A DNA stretch of 38,724 nt from assembly GCA_001896555.1 (NCBI GenBank), contig MPOS01000041.1, positions 1 through 38,724 on the forward strand. The letters are read 5' to 3'. The position numbers and the translations under genes are program-made. This document shows positions 16,040 to 24,638 of this stretch, piece after piece. Source of the stretch: Candidatus Phosphitivorax anaerolimi (lineage in GTDB: Bacteria; Desulfobacterota; Desulfomonilia; UBA1062). The notes under the pieces are model-generated. The model was not told the origin of the DNA, did not search any database, and saw only the letters and a list, made by a program, of their open reading frames with translations. The first letter of the stretch is position 1. Every line of letters starts with the position of its first letter.

Positions 16040-16380
16040 TCACCTCCTGCCGAAAGCTCTTCTTAAAAGACCGCTTCCTACGTAGAAGTGCTTGAAATGC
16101 CGGTATCCCTCGATCAGGGAGATGAGGATCTCCGCTGAAATATCCGGATCACCCTGGGCGATGCTCCTTGAGCCAATGAGCCTCCGGAGCTCCTTTGCGA
16201 GGATCTCAGACTTCTTGACCTCGGCTTTTTTCCGTATTTCAATGGCTTGTTCTTATGCTCTCTTAATGTACTGAATATTCAATTCATTGCCTTCTTCATT
16301 GCCTCTGTCAAGCCGAAATAAGACAATACCAGGCAATCTGCATAATCCGGGAATGAGCAGGTGTGTTTTTTCAGAATGCC
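16040..16380 (-). pseudogene. decayed remnant, possibly the C-terminal part of a TetR-type regulator
   Basis: A frame ending in TGA at 16040-16042 reads about 75 plausible residues (for example KKSEILAKELRRLIGSRSIA, and DISAEILISLIEGYRHFKHF). It is cut upstream by a TAA, after which the same frame continues (LNIQYIKRA). Further upstream another frame supplies LKKHTCSFPDYADCLVLSYF. The helical, charged character and ending resemble the ligand domain of TetR-type regulators, but there is no helix-turn-helix. It lies upstream of the dehydrogenase remnant on the same strand. The family assignment is tentative. Confidence 0.35.
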
Positions 16381-16435
16381 GGTGCAAGGGCATCGATGGA
16401 TCGGCTGGAGGCCCGGGCATCCCGCGCCGGGCTTG

Positions 16436-17038
16436 CTATTTGGCCGCTTTTCGCTGGTAGAGCACGGAAAGAGGGTTTCTCGACGTCTTGATCCGGAACG
16501 GCAAAACATTCTCGCTCACGAATCTCACGTCTTCGATGGTGTAGAACGCATTTGGATTGAACCGCTTGATGATCTCCACGATCCTGGGGATATCGTGGCG
16601 CTCCACTACGGAGAACACCAGCTTCACCGGGCCGGTCGCCCCGGTGGCGTCCACGCAGGTGAGCCCGTAGCCTGAAGACTTCAGGTACTCCACCAGCTCG
16701 CCCGCCTCCTTGCGGGTGATGACCCGGATGAGCACCCTGCCGAACGACAGGAGATTCTCGATGTACATGCCGACAAAAGTCCCGCTGGCAAAGCCGGCTG
16801 CATATGCAATGATGCAGGCGGTGTTGTTCCCGTCGCTGAGCATGATCTGGCGTATGACCAATAGCCAGATGAGCACCTCGAAAAAGCCGACGAACGGGGC
16901 AAAGTATTTAAGGTCTCTCGAAACAAAGATGATCCGGATCGTGCCCAGGCTCACATCCATGATCCTCGCCAGAAAGATCAGAACCGGGAGGATACACCAC
17001 GCATAAATGTCCGCACCGAACAGTGTCGTAAATTCCAT
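16436..17038 (-). CDS. UPF0316/DUF2179-type membrane protein
   Basis: A 200-residue inner-membrane protein. Three hydrophobic helices (about 13-35, 45-67 and 74-96) contain the signatures ARIMDVSLGTIRIIFVSR and IRQIM. The cytoplasmic C-terminal DUF2179-like domain starts near residue 105 (VITRKEAGELVEYLKSSGYG) and includes FYTIEDVRFVSE near the end. The molecular function is not known to me. It lies 233 bp downstream of an HtrA protease gene on the same strand. Confidence 0.85.
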   Translation of the reverse strand: MEFTTLFGADIYAWCILPVLIFLARIMDVSLGTIRIIFVSRDLKYFAPFVGFFEVLIWLLVIRQIMLSDGNNTACIIAYAAGFASGTFVGMYIENLLSFGRVLIRVITRKEAGELVEYLKSSGYGLTCVDATGATGPVKLVFSVVERHDIPRIVEIIKRFNPNAFYTIEDVRFVSENVLPFRIKTSRNPLSVLYQRKAAK

Positions 17039-17186
17039 ATGCGTCCTTCTTCAAATGGGGGCTATATCACATGCGCGAGGAATCTCAAGTGCATTTATTA
17101 TGCATCCTGACCGGTCCGTACGTTCATGGAGCTGTGTGGAGCCCATAAAAACACCAATGGTACCGGGGAGCCGGGTGCGGAACATA

Positions 17187-17251
17187 CCCGCTGCACAGGG
17201 TAGAGGGATAGAGGATAGGGATAAACGAGCGAACAAGCCCGCTGCACAGGG
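17187..17251. repeat. 14-bp direct repeat pair
   Basis: CCCGCTGCACAGGG occurs at 17187-17200 and again at 17238-17251, 51 bp apart, in the space between the HtrA-like and UPF0316 genes. The 51-bp period could come from a small local duplication, but the intervening sequences are not duplicated as far as I can see. Confidence 0.6.
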
Positions 17252-17271
17252 AGGAAGAGGCGGATATCCCC

Positions 17272-18321
17272 CTACCTCCCGGCCTGGGCCTCGGCAGGGA
17301 TAATCTGTAGATCCACCAGTTCCGTGCGCCTGAGGATGCTCAGCATGACCGGCTCGCCGATTGGCCAGTCGGAAAGAAAACGGTGGAGATCGTCAATGCT
17401 CCCCACCCTCACGCCGTTGACCGAGACAATGATATCCCCTATGTGCAGGCCCGCCCTCCTGGCAGGCCCGTCGGGCTCAACAGAGATGATCTCCACGGCG
17501 TCATCTCCTTCAAGCCCGTGATACCGGGCGATCTTGCGGCCTATGGGCCTTGATCTTCCTGCCACCCCCAGGTATGCCCTGCGCACCCTCCCGTGGGTGA
17601 GAATCTGAGAAAACACCCACCGGGCAGTGTTCGAAGGGATGGTGAACCCTATGCCCTGGGCCATGAAAATGATGGCTGTATTGATCCCTACCACCTGGCC
17701 CGCGGAGTTCAGGAGCGGTCCCCCGGAATTGCCGGGGTTCAAGGGGGCGGTATGCTGGATGATATTCTCGATGAGCCTTCCGTCACGGCTCCGCAGGGCC
17801 CTTCCCAGGGCACTCACCACCCCGGTGGACACGGTCGACTGAAATCCAAAGGGATTGCCCATGGCGATCACGAGTTGGCCCGCCTTCAATTGGGACGAGT
17901 CTCCGAGCTTCGAGTACGGAAGGCTGGACCCCTCGGCCCTGATCACGGCCAGATCGGTCGCCGGGTCCGTGCCCACCAGAGACGCATTCAGGGTCGCGCC
18001 GTCCGTGAGGGTGATCCGGAAATGCCGGGCCTCGCCCACTACGTGGTCATTGGTCAGAGCGTATCCGTCAGGCGTCAGAAGAACACCCGATCCTCCGCCC
18101 TGGGGCTCCAGTGCGCCCGCCCTTTCAGACCTGGTTTCGGTTGAGACGCTCACCACGGCCGGCCCCACGCGATCGACCACGGAGATCACGGCACGTGAGT
18201 ATGCATCGAGGAGCTCGACATCCTCCCGGGTCTCGTTGCGGCCCGCTTCCGGCTTTCTCTCAGGCTGTATGGGCGATATGTTACTGATAAAACTGAGTAC
18301 GTGTTCAATTTCTTTTCGCAT
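17272..18321 (-). CDS. HtrA/Deg-family serine protease, one PDZ domain, no signal peptide
   Basis: A 349-residue trypsin-fold protease. The catalytic triad is His93 (TNDHVV), Asp123 (ATDLAVIR) and Ser199 (NPGNSGGPLL). A single PDZ domain spans about 245-340 (GDIIVSVNGVRVGSIDDL). Normally HtrA proteins are periplasmic, but this N-terminus (MRKEIEHVLSFISNISPIQP) has neither a signal peptide nor a membrane anchor. Either the protein is cytosolic or a longer start has been lost; the frame upstream of 18321 offers no convincing leader. It precedes the UPF0316 gene. Confidence 0.9.
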   Translation of the reverse strand: MRKEIEHVLSFISNISPIQPERKPEAGRNETREDVELLDAYSRAVISVVDRVGPAVVSVSTETRSERAGALEPQGGGSGVLLTPDGYALTNDHVVGEARHFRITLTDGATLNASLVGTDPATDLAVIRAEGSSLPYSKLGDSSQLKAGQLVIAMGNPFGFQSTVSTGVVSALGRALRSRDGRLIENIIQHTAPLNPGNSGGPLLNSAGQVVGINTAIIFMAQGIGFTIPSNTARWVFSQILTHGRVRRAYLGVAGRSRPIGRKIARYHGLEGDDAVEIISVEPDGPARRAGLHIGDIIVSVNGVRVGSIDDLHRFLSDWPIGEPVMLSILRRTELVDLQIIPAEAQAGR

Positions 18322-18741
18322 TTGTGTCAGTTCCTCTTTTTTTCAGGACCTGCCTGGGGCTGAAAAAACTTCTGTGGCCGCCCCGTCCTCGTTCTTCTGA
18401 TGCGTGCACCCGTTCTGCGCACACTCCATATGATGTATAATAGGAACGCTCACCCGATTCGGACAGCGGAATTTCTTCTTTACTCAGGAACTCCCATAAG
18501 AGTTGCGTCTGCGAGAGGTCCACAACGTACCCGTCAATTCTATAAGGCTCATGAGACTTGTCGGCATCCTTCCGGCTTTCTTAGCCGGCCGTCCTGATTG
18601 CCGCTGCCAAAGATACAGGGCCGGAGTATCCCGGCAGGCGCGATGTGGGCAATCATCCTGCGAAATGCTGTTGCCATGGCGACCCGTCTTGTCTACATTA
18701 GGGGCACGATACGGAAGCGATACAAGGGAGACCCACAAGCC
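18322..18741. other. intergenic region, small hairpins only
   Basis: No convincing gene. CCGGCTttcttAGCCGG near 18572-18588 and GCCGG...CCGGC near 18621-18636 are short stem-loops without a T-tract. A 72-codon minus-strand frame (18305-18523) overlaps the protease gene start and lacks features of a real protein. The last 20 bases carry the ribosome-binding site (AGGGAGACC) of the gene at 18742. Confidence 0.4.
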
Positions 18742-19221
18742 ATGAACCGCAAGCAGATCATTCCGTCGAGCGACGACCTCTTCCGCGCAGAGAAACAGGT
18801 TTTTGCAGGAATATTCGGCCGCCTCTACGCCAGATATATTCTGCGATACGAGCCGGAATACGCATCGTTCCTGGCCTTGGCCGTTGCCAGGGTCCTGCTG
18901 TCCATGTCCTGGGAAAACGAGAAGGCACGGGTATTCATGGAGCAGAATCAAGACCGGATCAGGCAGGAGATTCTCGCGCTCAAGGATGAGATCGAGATCA
19001 GGCGGATGGTGACGGACACCCTGATCATGAGGGTGGTTGCCCTCCACAAGGCCGGCGGATGCGGTGCGGACAGCGCCGGGGAGCACATCGACAGGATCAG
19101 GACCCTGGGGATCTACCTCGAAGGCAACCAGCCTCCCACTCCGGGCTCGTTCGTCCGTACTGCAAGCAGATTCTTCTCCCTGTCACCCATCTCACCCGCG
19201 ATCCCGCGGTGGAAAGGCTAG
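18742..19221 (+). CDS. hypothetical helical protein
   Basis: A 159-residue protein, apparently cytosolic and largely alpha-helical. Charged heptad-like stretches occur around residues 55-95 (ENEKARVFMEQNQDRIRQEI). The ATG at 18742 is chosen because AGGGAGACC precedes it; the longer frame from 18598 gives a low-complexity leader. The last 25 residues are rich in Ser/Pro. I do not recognise a family, and no neighbour suggests a function. Confidence 0.6.
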   Translation: MNRKQIIPSSDDLFRAEKQVFAGIFGRLYARYILRYEPEYASFLALAVARVLLSMSWENEKARVFMEQNQDRIRQEILALKDEIEIRRMVTDTLIMRVVALHKAGGCGADSAGEHIDRIRTLGIYLEGNQPPTPGSFVRTASRFFSLSPISPAIPRWKG

Positions 19222-19359
19222 CCGGAACCGATTCGGCGATATACACCCCTCAGAAACAACTGCTCAAGGACGGGCAGAGCCCATCCAGACATCACCGGCA
19301 AGTCTGACCGCCGCCCTGGTGGATGAGCCGGACCGGCAAGGGAATTCCTCTGGTAAAAC

Positions 19360-19387
19360 TTGCAGGAACACAGTAATCAAATATACT
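19360..19387 (+). promoter_or_regulatory. candidate sigma-70 promoter
   Basis: TTGCAG (19360-19365), a 16-bp spacer and TATACT (19382-19387) lie just upstream of the lipoprotein hydrolase gene at 19421, giving a predicted leader of about 27 bases that includes its AAAGGAGG site. Confidence 0.5.
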
Positions 19388-19420
19388 GGTTCCTGAAGAC
19401 ATGAAATAAAGGAGGTTGCA

Positions 19421-20398
19421 ATGTTCCGAAGATATCTAACCGTGGCTGTTCTCATCGGCGCGGTCTGTCTGCTGTGCGGGTGCTCGGGCTTTCAGAATTC
19501 CCTGTTCGAATGCTCCATGTCCATGGAGCACCGGCTTTCCAAGCTCCAGGAAAAATCCGTGCAGGCGGGCGGGCTCACCTTTTCCTATCTCGAGCGCAGC
19601 GGTCCGGGCGAGACTATTGTCCTGCTGCACGGTTTCGGGGCCGACAAGGACAACTGGGTCAGGTTTGTCCGGCATCTGCCCAAGGAGTACCGGGTCATCG
19701 CCATCGACTTGCCCGGGCATGGATCGACCACCCAGGATCCACAGGCGACGTATACCATCGATTACCTCACCCAAGGTTTCGCCGATGCGGTTCAGGCCCT
19801 GAACCTCGACCGTTTCCACCTGGCTGGAAACTCCATGGGCGGCTTCGTCAGTGCGCTCTACAGCACCGGCAATCCCGATCACGTGTTGAGCCTGTGTCTC
19901 ATCGATCCGGCGGGTGCGGCCTCGCCGCAGCCGAGTGACATCCAGCTTGCCATTGATCGCGGAGAGAACCCCCTTGTCCCGAAGTCGCGGGAGGATTTCG
20001 ACACCCTGATGGCATACGGCTTCCACGACAGACCCTTCATCCCCTGGCCCATCAACAACGTTCTGGCCGACCGATACATCGAACGCAGTGCATTCAACGA
20101 GAAGATGTGGAACGATATCCATTTCCACTGGAAGGACGTGGTCCCGTATCTGGGATCGCTGCAGATGCCGGTGTTTCTCATCTGGGGCGATAAGGACAGG
20201 GTTCTCCATGTTTCATCGGTGAGCGTCTACCAGCGGCACATCCCTCAGGTGGAAACCGTGATCCTCAAAGACTGCGGGCATGTGCCCATGTTGGAGCTCC
20301 CCAAGATAACGGCCGGTCATTATACAGGATTCCTGGAGAAATGTTCGCAGGAACCGCGGGCGTCATCTCAGGGCACTTGTCCGGATTCAGACAGGTGA
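19421..20398 (+). CDS. alpha/beta-hydrolase lipoprotein
   Basis: A 325-residue lipid-anchored hydrolase. The signal segment ends in LLCGC with Cys21 as lipidation site. The alpha/beta-hydrolase fold shows the oxyanion segment LLHGFGADKDNW, nucleophile Ser138 (GNSMGG), acid Asp259 (WGDKDRV) and His287 (CGHVPMLE). It resembles esterases and meta-cleavage-product-type hydrolases. An envelope location suggests lipid or polymer ester cleavage, but the substrate cannot be told. The start has an excellent AAAGGAGG. Confidence 0.88.
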   Translation: MFRRYLTVAVLIGAVCLLCGCSGFQNSLFECSMSMEHRLSKLQEKSVQAGGLTFSYLERSGPGETIVLLHGFGADKDNWVRFVRHLPKEYRVIAIDLPGHGSTTQDPQATYTIDYLTQGFADAVQALNLDRFHLAGNSMGGFVSALYSTGNPDHVLSLCLIDPAGAASPQPSDIQLAIDRGENPLVPKSREDFDTLMAYGFHDRPFIPWPINNVLADRYIERSAFNEKMWNDIHFHWKDVVPYLGSLQMPVFLIWGDKDRVLHVSSVSVYQRHIPQVETVILKDCGHVPMLELPKITAGHYTGFLEKCSQEPRASSQGTCPDSDR

Positions 20399-20500
20399 AT
20401 GAATGTCATGTGGACATCAACGCCATGTTCAAGCCCGCCCATGACCCAGAGAAGGACCGCCCTCTTTGCTTGCACAGAAAACAGGAACTGGTGAGGGAGC

Positions 20501-20537
20501 AGGCCGCAACCTCTGTTGTAGGGGGAGGTTGCGGCCT
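20501..20537. terminator. 13-bp stem-loop
   Basis: AGGCCGCAACCTC (20501-20513) pairs perfectly with 20525-20537 around an 11-base loop, about 100 bp after the hydrolase stop and before the convergent minus-strand gene. No T-tract follows directly, so termination is only probable. Confidence 0.5.
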
Positions 20538-20635
20538 GAGGAGGAATAGGGTAAAACTCTTTAATAAACTATAAATAATACCGGTATTCCCCGGCTATAC
20601 CTGTTTCACGGGGCACGGCCCGGCAGATAATGGGC

Positions 20636-20995
20636 CTACCCCCTTTTTTCCTTTGCAGGCGCGTTGTTTGCCTGAAGCCTCGGCCTCCCGTCTATGGTGA
20701 GCGGGATACTGTGATAGCGCTGTATTCCTTCGTCATCGATATAGGAATACCAGTACCGCAGCGAGGGCAACCGATCTTCCTTCCGCAGGTATTTGATGTG
20801 CTTGGAGATATCGCCGTTCTCGATCACGATCAGGTCGTGCCAGATCTTCCCGTTGTACGAGTACTGCAGCTTATATTGGTGATAGGGAGCACCCGCACGG
20901 GTGATACGCGCCTCGCTCTCCCGCGCCAGCATAAAAAATAGGGTTACGGCCACGATACCCACGATAGCCGTAACCCCTAAAATTGGTGCTCTCAT
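20636..20995 (-). CDS. hypothetical membrane-anchored or exported protein
   Basis: A 119-residue protein with an N-terminal hydrophobic helix (about 5-23, GVTAIVGIVAVTLFFML) followed by a Tyr-rich polar domain (KLQYSYNGKIWHDLIVIENG) and a Lys/Pro tail. The helix could be an uncleaved anchor, leaving the rest in the periplasm. The region upstream is AT-rich, as expected for a promoter. No family recognised. Confidence 0.6.
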   Translation of the reverse strand: MRAPILGVTAIVGIVAVTLFFMLARESEARITRAGAPYHQYKLQYSYNGKIWHDLIVIENGDISKHIKYLRKEDRLPSLRYWYSYIDDEGIQRYHSIPLTIDGRPRLQANNAPAKEKRG

Positions 20996-21406
20996 CTTTT
21001 TCCCCTTATCTGGCTTTTATTTTCGGATGTTATCTATTGAACCGGTGAAACATCCAATCAAACTATAATTATTCAAGAGCCATGCCAATTGTAATTTAAC
21101 ATTTTTTGGCTAGTTATTTCCTATTGTTATGTGTTTTTCAAAGGGTTTTATCATCGCTGAGACACGCCCGAACAGTGTAAATCTTTTCTCTTTTTTGCGG
21201 CATTTCAGAGAATATGTTTACCCATCTATGCTGTATTTGAACGATCAGCATGGTGCCCGTGAACATGATTACCCACATGTCTATGGCGCTTTACGGCATG
21301 ATCGATTCCCCCTCCTTGCCTGCAAGGATGCTCGGGAAAATTTCCCCTTGCGCGGCTTTTACAAACAAACCATATTATGAAATCAAACAATCTCAAGGAG
21401 GACCGC
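20996..21406. other. AT-rich intergenic region between divergent genes
   Basis: Clearly lower in GC than the flanks up to about 21250. It contains a 7-bp stem GGATGTT...AACATCC at about 21025-21055 and probably promoters for both flanking genes, none strong enough to call. An 83-codon plus frame (21129-21380) has no ribosome-binding site and an unnatural composition. AAGGAGG at 21396-21402 serves the next gene. Confidence 0.4.
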
Positions 21407-21994
21407 ATGTCCACATATCTCATGCCTGCATATATCCCGAGCCGTGATGACGCACTCAGCCTTTTGCTTGCATATACCAAGACAGAAAATCTGCAGAAAC
21501 ACGCATACGCCGTGGAGGCCGTAATGCGCTACATGGCCCGCAAGGCCGGCGAAGATGAGGAGAAGTGGGGAGTCATCGGGCTGGTGCACGACCTCGATTA
21601 TGAGCAGTATCCGGAACAGCACTGCACCAAGACACGGGAGATACTGGAGCAGAATGGATGGCCCGAGGACTACATCCGGGCGGTGGTCTCCCACGGATGG
21701 GGCATATGCTCGGATGTGGAGCCCATGAGCAGGCTCGAGAAGACCCTGTATGCGATCGACGAACTCACCGGGCTCGTGGCGGCGAGTGCCCTGGTGAGGC
21801 CGTCGAAGAGCGTTATGGATCTCACGGTCAAGTCTGTCATGAAGAAATGGAAATCACCGGCCTTTGCCGCGGGCGTCGACCGGTCGATTATCACCAGGGG
21901 CGCCGAGATGCTGGGCGTAGAGGTGTCGGAGCTTGTCGAAGACACTATTATGGGTATGAGAGAGGCCGCAGAGGAAATCGGCCTGAAAGGGTGA
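21407..21994 (+). CDS. HD-domain metal-dependent phosphohydrolase-like protein
   Basis: A 195-residue HD-superfamily protein. Candidate metal ligands are His32 (KHAYAVEAV), the HD pair in GLVHDLDYEQYP near residue 60, and His98 in VVSHGWGI, the usual HDIG-like layout. Members hydrolyse nucleotides or other phosphoesters; the exact substrate is unknown. The ATG at 21407 is chosen for its AAGGAGG; the frame from 21377 adds ten unlikely residues. Confidence 0.85.
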   Translation: MSTYLMPAYIPSRDDALSLLLAYTKTENLQKHAYAVEAVMRYMARKAGEDEEKWGVIGLVHDLDYEQYPEQHCTKTREILEQNGWPEDYIRAVVSHGWGICSDVEPMSRLEKTLYAIDELTGLVAASALVRPSKSVMDLTVKSVMKKWKSPAFAAGVDRSIITRGAEMLGVEVSELVEDTIMGMREAAEEIGLKG

Positions 21995-22228
21995 AGGGAG
22001 GCACCGGACCTTTATAAGGGCATCCGCCTCGGACGGTCTGTATAGGACGGGGCGGCGAAAGGACTTGTCTGCCCGGGAGACTCGGACCCTCTTTTTTTCG
22101 GTTCGCTGCTCAAGGGCCTTGAAGGCAGGTTACATTCCCATTGCAAGCGCTTTGGGTCTTGGTTCCAGTTTGGCGGGCTTGCCCTTCAAGGGTCCGTACC
22201 ACTGATCAAAGCAAGAAGGAATAAAGAC

Positions 22229-22876
22229 ATGCTGATACAAATTTTTGAAGGCCTGTACGGGTTCATCTGGGACGATTACTCGCAGAACAACTGCAACACA
22301 TACCTCATCGACGCGTCGAAAAAAATCCTCGTCGATCCGGGACACGCTCACCTCTTCGTCAATGTCCAGCGGGGCCTGGATGCCCTCCGGATGTCCCTGT
22401 CGGACATCGACCTCGTGCTGGCCACTCACGGCCATCCCGACCACATTGAGGCCGCCGCCTTTCTGAAGGGCACCTCCCGGTTCACCATGAGCCGGACCGA
22501 ATACGATTACATCGTCGAGCTCACCGGTGGCCGCTACCGGGAGCCGCAGCCGGACTTCTTCCTTCAGGAGGGGGACCTTGAGGTCGGCAGCGATCACTTC
22601 GCCGTCTTCGAGACGCCCGGCCACACCCCGGGGTCCGTGTGCCTGTACTGGCCTGCGAAAAAGGTACTTTTCTCGGGCGATCTGGTGTTCCCACAGGGAG
22701 TAGGCCGGACCGATCTGCCCGGCGGAAGCGGTGAGCAGCTCAAGGAGAGCATCGAGAAGATCATGAGGCTCGACATCGAATACCTCCTGAGCGGCCACGG
22801 CAACGTCATTGCCGGGAAGGAACCGGTCCGGGAAAACTTCAGGATCATCCGGGACTACTGGTTCCGCTTTCTATGA
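22229..22876 (+). CDS. MBL-fold metallo-hydrolase
   Basis: A 215-residue metallo-beta-lactamase-fold hydrolase of glyoxalase-II type. The metal motif THGHPDH gives His67, His69, Asp71 and His72. TPGHTPGS, SGDLVF and SGHGN supply the remaining ligands. Typical activities are thioester or glutathione-adduct hydrolysis; the substrate is unknown. Its stop overlaps the 3' end of the convergent gene by 6 bp. Confidence 0.9.
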   Translation: MLIQIFEGLYGFIWDDYSQNNCNTYLIDASKKILVDPGHAHLFVNVQRGLDALRMSLSDIDLVLATHGHPDHIEAAAFLKGTSRFTMSRTEYDYIVELTGGRYREPQPDFFLQEGDLEVGSDHFAVFETPGHTPGSVCLYWPAKKVLFSGDLVFPQGVGRTDLPGGSGEQLKESIEKIMRLDIEYLLSGHGNVIAGKEPVRENFRIIRDYWFRFL

Positions 22877-23380
22877 GAGGGAGCGAAGCTCGGCGCTTAG
22901 ATGTTCCTGGGCCTCGCGGACCATATCCTGCCAGGATGGGTCCTGTGCCGCGTTGGGAATGACGGCTGTCCCCCTGATCCCCTCGTCCTCAAGCCGAGCC
23001 CTGAGGACCTCCAGGTGACGGGCCATCCGGCTGTTCAACCCCTGCTCATGGCTGCCGATGATCGCCATGATTCGGTCCCTGCCTACTCCGCAGAGCTTTT
23101 CGAGGGCATGAACAGGCCGTTCATTGTCACCGCCGGGATGGATGCCCGAGGCGAGCTCGCCCTTCAGCAGGGTTGAAAGCAGGGACCTGTCCTGCCCTGA
23201 GGCATCGAGGCGGGCGCTGATCTCTTCCCACGTTATCCTGTCGTCGAGATACTTCTGCACCCAGGCCCTTGCCGTGTCGGACAGCTCTTTTTCCCGGAGC
23301 TTTTCCCTGTCTTCCCGGGACATGCTCATGCCCTTGGTCCGTTCCATAACGATGTCGAGTGTGCTGCGGATCTTTCCCAT
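22871..23380 (-). CDS. conserved hypothetical, helical protein
   Basis: A 169-residue acidic/basic helical protein starting MGKIRSTLDIVMERTKG behind AGAGGAAA. The longer frame from 23617 is mainly shadow of the neighbouring hydrolase. Similar small proteins starting MGKI(K/R)ST occur in Desulfobacterota as uncharacterised families (I think of DUF6657, unverified). It lies about 100 bp downstream of a hydrolase gene on the same strand. Function unknown. Confidence 0.65.
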   Translation of the reverse strand: MGKIRSTLDIVMERTKGMSMSREDREKLREKELSDTARAWVQKYLDDRITWEEISARLDASGQDRSLLSTLLKGELASGIHPGGDNERPVHALEKLCGVGRDRIMAIIGSHEQGLNSRMARHLEVLRARLEDEGIRGTAVIPNAAQDPSWQDMVREAQEHLSAELRSLS

Positions 23381-23481
23381 ACGATTTTCCTCTACCTGTT
23401 CACATGGCTTTTCCTGTATCTGATAGGGGAAAAGGCATCGGGAATCAAGAACGCGAAAAAGACCGGCAAAGTGCAGCGGGT

Positions 23482-24426
23482 CTACCGGTTGCAGCGGATA
23501 TGCCGGTCCATGGCCTCGATGACCTCGTTCCAGACAGCGGGCGCAAGCCAGTGTCCCATGCCTTTGATAATCTTGAGGTGCGAGCCGGGAATGCTCTCGG
23601 CAAGGTCGATTCCGCACTCCACGGGCAGGAGGGGGTCTGCGTCACCGTGCACGACCAGTGTGGGGACGTTAAGCGCTGCGAGCGAGCCCTTCCTGTTCCC
23701 CGCCGCGAGTATGGCCGCGAGCTGGCGGGCGCTTCCGCCCGGAGACACGCCGCGCTCGAACGAGAGTTCGGCCAGCCTGCGCATCCGGCCTTTGTCTACG
23801 GGTATCTCCCCGCCGTTGAGCACCCGGCATACATCGAGGAAATACTCAATGTACGGCTCACGCCTTGTGGGGAAAGGCTTGAAGAGAATGCTCATGGCCT
23901 CGGGTCTGGGAGGGGGAAGAAAGGGATTGCCCGATGATGACATGATGAGCGTGAGGCTCAGCACCCGCCGGGGATTGTTCAGGGCCATGATCTGTGCGAT
24001 CATTCCGCCCATCGAGGCCCCGACAACGTGTGCAGAGGCAATGTCCAGGGCATCCATGAGTCCGAGAGTATCACCCGCCATGTCGTCGAGTGTATAGGCA
24101 AGCCCTGCCTGCCCGCCGTGAAAAACATTGCGCAGCCCCTGCATGCCGGGCGGGTCGAAGGTGGAGGATCTCCCCGCATCCCGGTTGTCGAAGCGGACAA
24201 CGAAGAAACCTCTGCAGGCAAGCCTTTCACAGAATTCGTCTTCCCATACGATCATCTGGGTGCTCAAGCCCATGATGAGCAGCAGGGGCGGATCGGACTC
24301 GTCTCCGAAGGTGTCGTAGACCACGTCCACCCCGTTTGCCCTCACCCTTGATTCATCAGTGCGCTTGATGGATGGAGTGTCTTTTTTCACGAGCTGCTTC
24401 CTTTCCGCCGGCAAAGGTCTCTCCAT
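23482..24426 (-). CDS. alpha/beta hydrolase (cytosolic)
   Basis: A 314-residue alpha/beta hydrolase without signal peptide. Ser138 sits in GASMGG, Asp264 in HGDADPLLP, His292 in GMGHWLAP, and NRDAGRSS is a family mark near residue 82. It resembles the aclacinomycin methylesterase/3-oxoadipate enol-lactonase group. Substrate unknown. Confidence 0.88.
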   Translation of the reverse strand: MERPLPAERKQLVKKDTPSIKRTDESRVRANGVDVVYDTFGDESDPPLLLIMGLSTQMIVWEDEFCERLACRGFFVVRFDNRDAGRSSTFDPPGMQGLRNVFHGGQAGLAYTLDDMAGDTLGLMDALDIASAHVVGASMGGMIAQIMALNNPRRVLSLTLIMSSSGNPFLPPPRPEAMSILFKPFPTRREPYIEYFLDVCRVLNGGEIPVDKGRMRRLAELSFERGVSPGGSARQLAAILAAGNRKGSLAALNVPTLVVHGDADPLLPVECGIDLAESIPGSHLKIIKGMGHWLAPAVWNEVIEAMDRHIRCNR

Positions 24427-24638
24427 GAGCGCCGGCCTTGAGTGCTTACCATAACAAAAAGGAAATATTCAGAAAACAGCATATTTTTACCGTATTATTC
24501 CCGCTGGTTATCAGGTATTATGCAAAAACGCCTTGAGCTTGAGGGTGAGTGTATCATACATAAAGGACATACTGCTTTTTATGTTGCGCCTTTGAAATGT
24601 TGCTGTGCGATCCCATGACTTACTCCATATAGAGGCAG

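Noticed and set aside
16092-16274. 60-codon plus ORF
   Set aside because: Antisense of the regulator-like remnant, which reads more naturally on the minus strand.
18305-18523. 72-codon minus ORF upstream of the HtrA gene
   Set aside because: Overlaps the protease start in another frame and shows no domain or signal; most likely noise.
21129-21380. 83-codon plus ORF in the AT-rich gap
   Set aside because: No ribosome-binding site and unnatural residue mix.
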